Shown here piece after piece: positions 10,806 to 10,924 of a DNA stretch of 10,924 bases. The position numbers and the translations under genes are program-made. How positions within the stretch are numbered: the first letter of the stretch is position 1; the number at the start of each line of letters is the position of its first letter. Source of the DNA: Goniomonas avonlea (taxonomy: Eukaryota; Cryptophyceae; Goniomonadida; Goniomonadaceae); assembly GCA_003573635.1 (NCBI GenBank), contig QUTJ01031329.1, forward strand, positions 1-10,924, in the 5' to 3' direction. The notes beneath the pieces were generated by a model. The model did no database searches. It saw nothing but the letters and a program-made list of their open reading frames with translations, and was not told where the DNA came from.

Positions 10806-10924
10806 GTATGTCATCTGTCTGATCTGACCGTGGATCTTGTGCTCGAAGTCTGTCTGTACCGCGGAGCGAGTGTCACAACCCGGACACCGTGTAGAATTTG
10901 TGTCTGCGATCTCAAGAAGCGACC

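Overview
This is a window of nuclear DNA from a eukaryote. The genes are split into many small exons by mostly very short introns (typically 42-53 bp, a few of 190-580 bp). These use GT..AG ends and a conserved CTRAC-like branch point (CTAAC or CTGAC) close to the acceptor. There is also a tRNA gene with a Pol III T-run terminator. The longer introns and the gaps are full of simple repeats (CT, CA, GACA, poly-C). The gene set (an animal-type selenocysteine thioredoxin reductase, a flavocytochrome b2-type lactate dehydrogenase, and a Cys-rich PSI-like membrane protein) suggests a selenoprotein-using protist or alga, or a unicellular relative of animals. I cannot name the lineage from the sequence alone.

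Layout: (1) 89-3046, minus strand: an intron-rich gene for a predicted type I membrane protein with a signal peptide, about seven Cys-rich PSI/plexin-repeat-like modules, one glycine-rich transmembrane helix and a basic tail. One intron holds a MITE-like element with a 21-bp perfect inverted repeat. (2) 3047-3664: an intergenic stretch with no recognised gene. (3) 3665-3737, plus strand: tRNA-Lys(CUU). (4) 3957-7540, minus strand: a complete 13-exon thioredoxin reductase of the high-molecular-weight animal type. Its coding sequence ends Gly-Cys-TGA-Gly-TAA. The TGA is read here as selenocysteine, and a convincing SECIS element lies about 310 nt downstream in the 3' UTR. (5) 7541-7711: a 171-bp shared divergent promoter. 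(6) 7712 to the right edge, plus strand: a cytochrome b5-FMN L-lactate dehydrogenase (cytochrome b2 type), visible as nine exons and cut by the window edge.

Thioredoxin reductase (NADPH-dependent thiol reduction) and the lactate dehydrogenase (lactate oxidation to pyruvate, electrons to cytochrome c in the known enzymes) are head to head and may share regulation. The most notable signals are the TGA/SECIS pair, which ordinary gene callers would truncate, and an intron of the lactate dehydrogenase (9421-10002). That intron carries a second copy of the upstream exon end with its donor, and two extra copies of the downstream exon start with its acceptor, embedded in TACGTGTT-type repeats. Exon models were made by eye from splice signals, reading frame and family alignment from memory, and no search was run.
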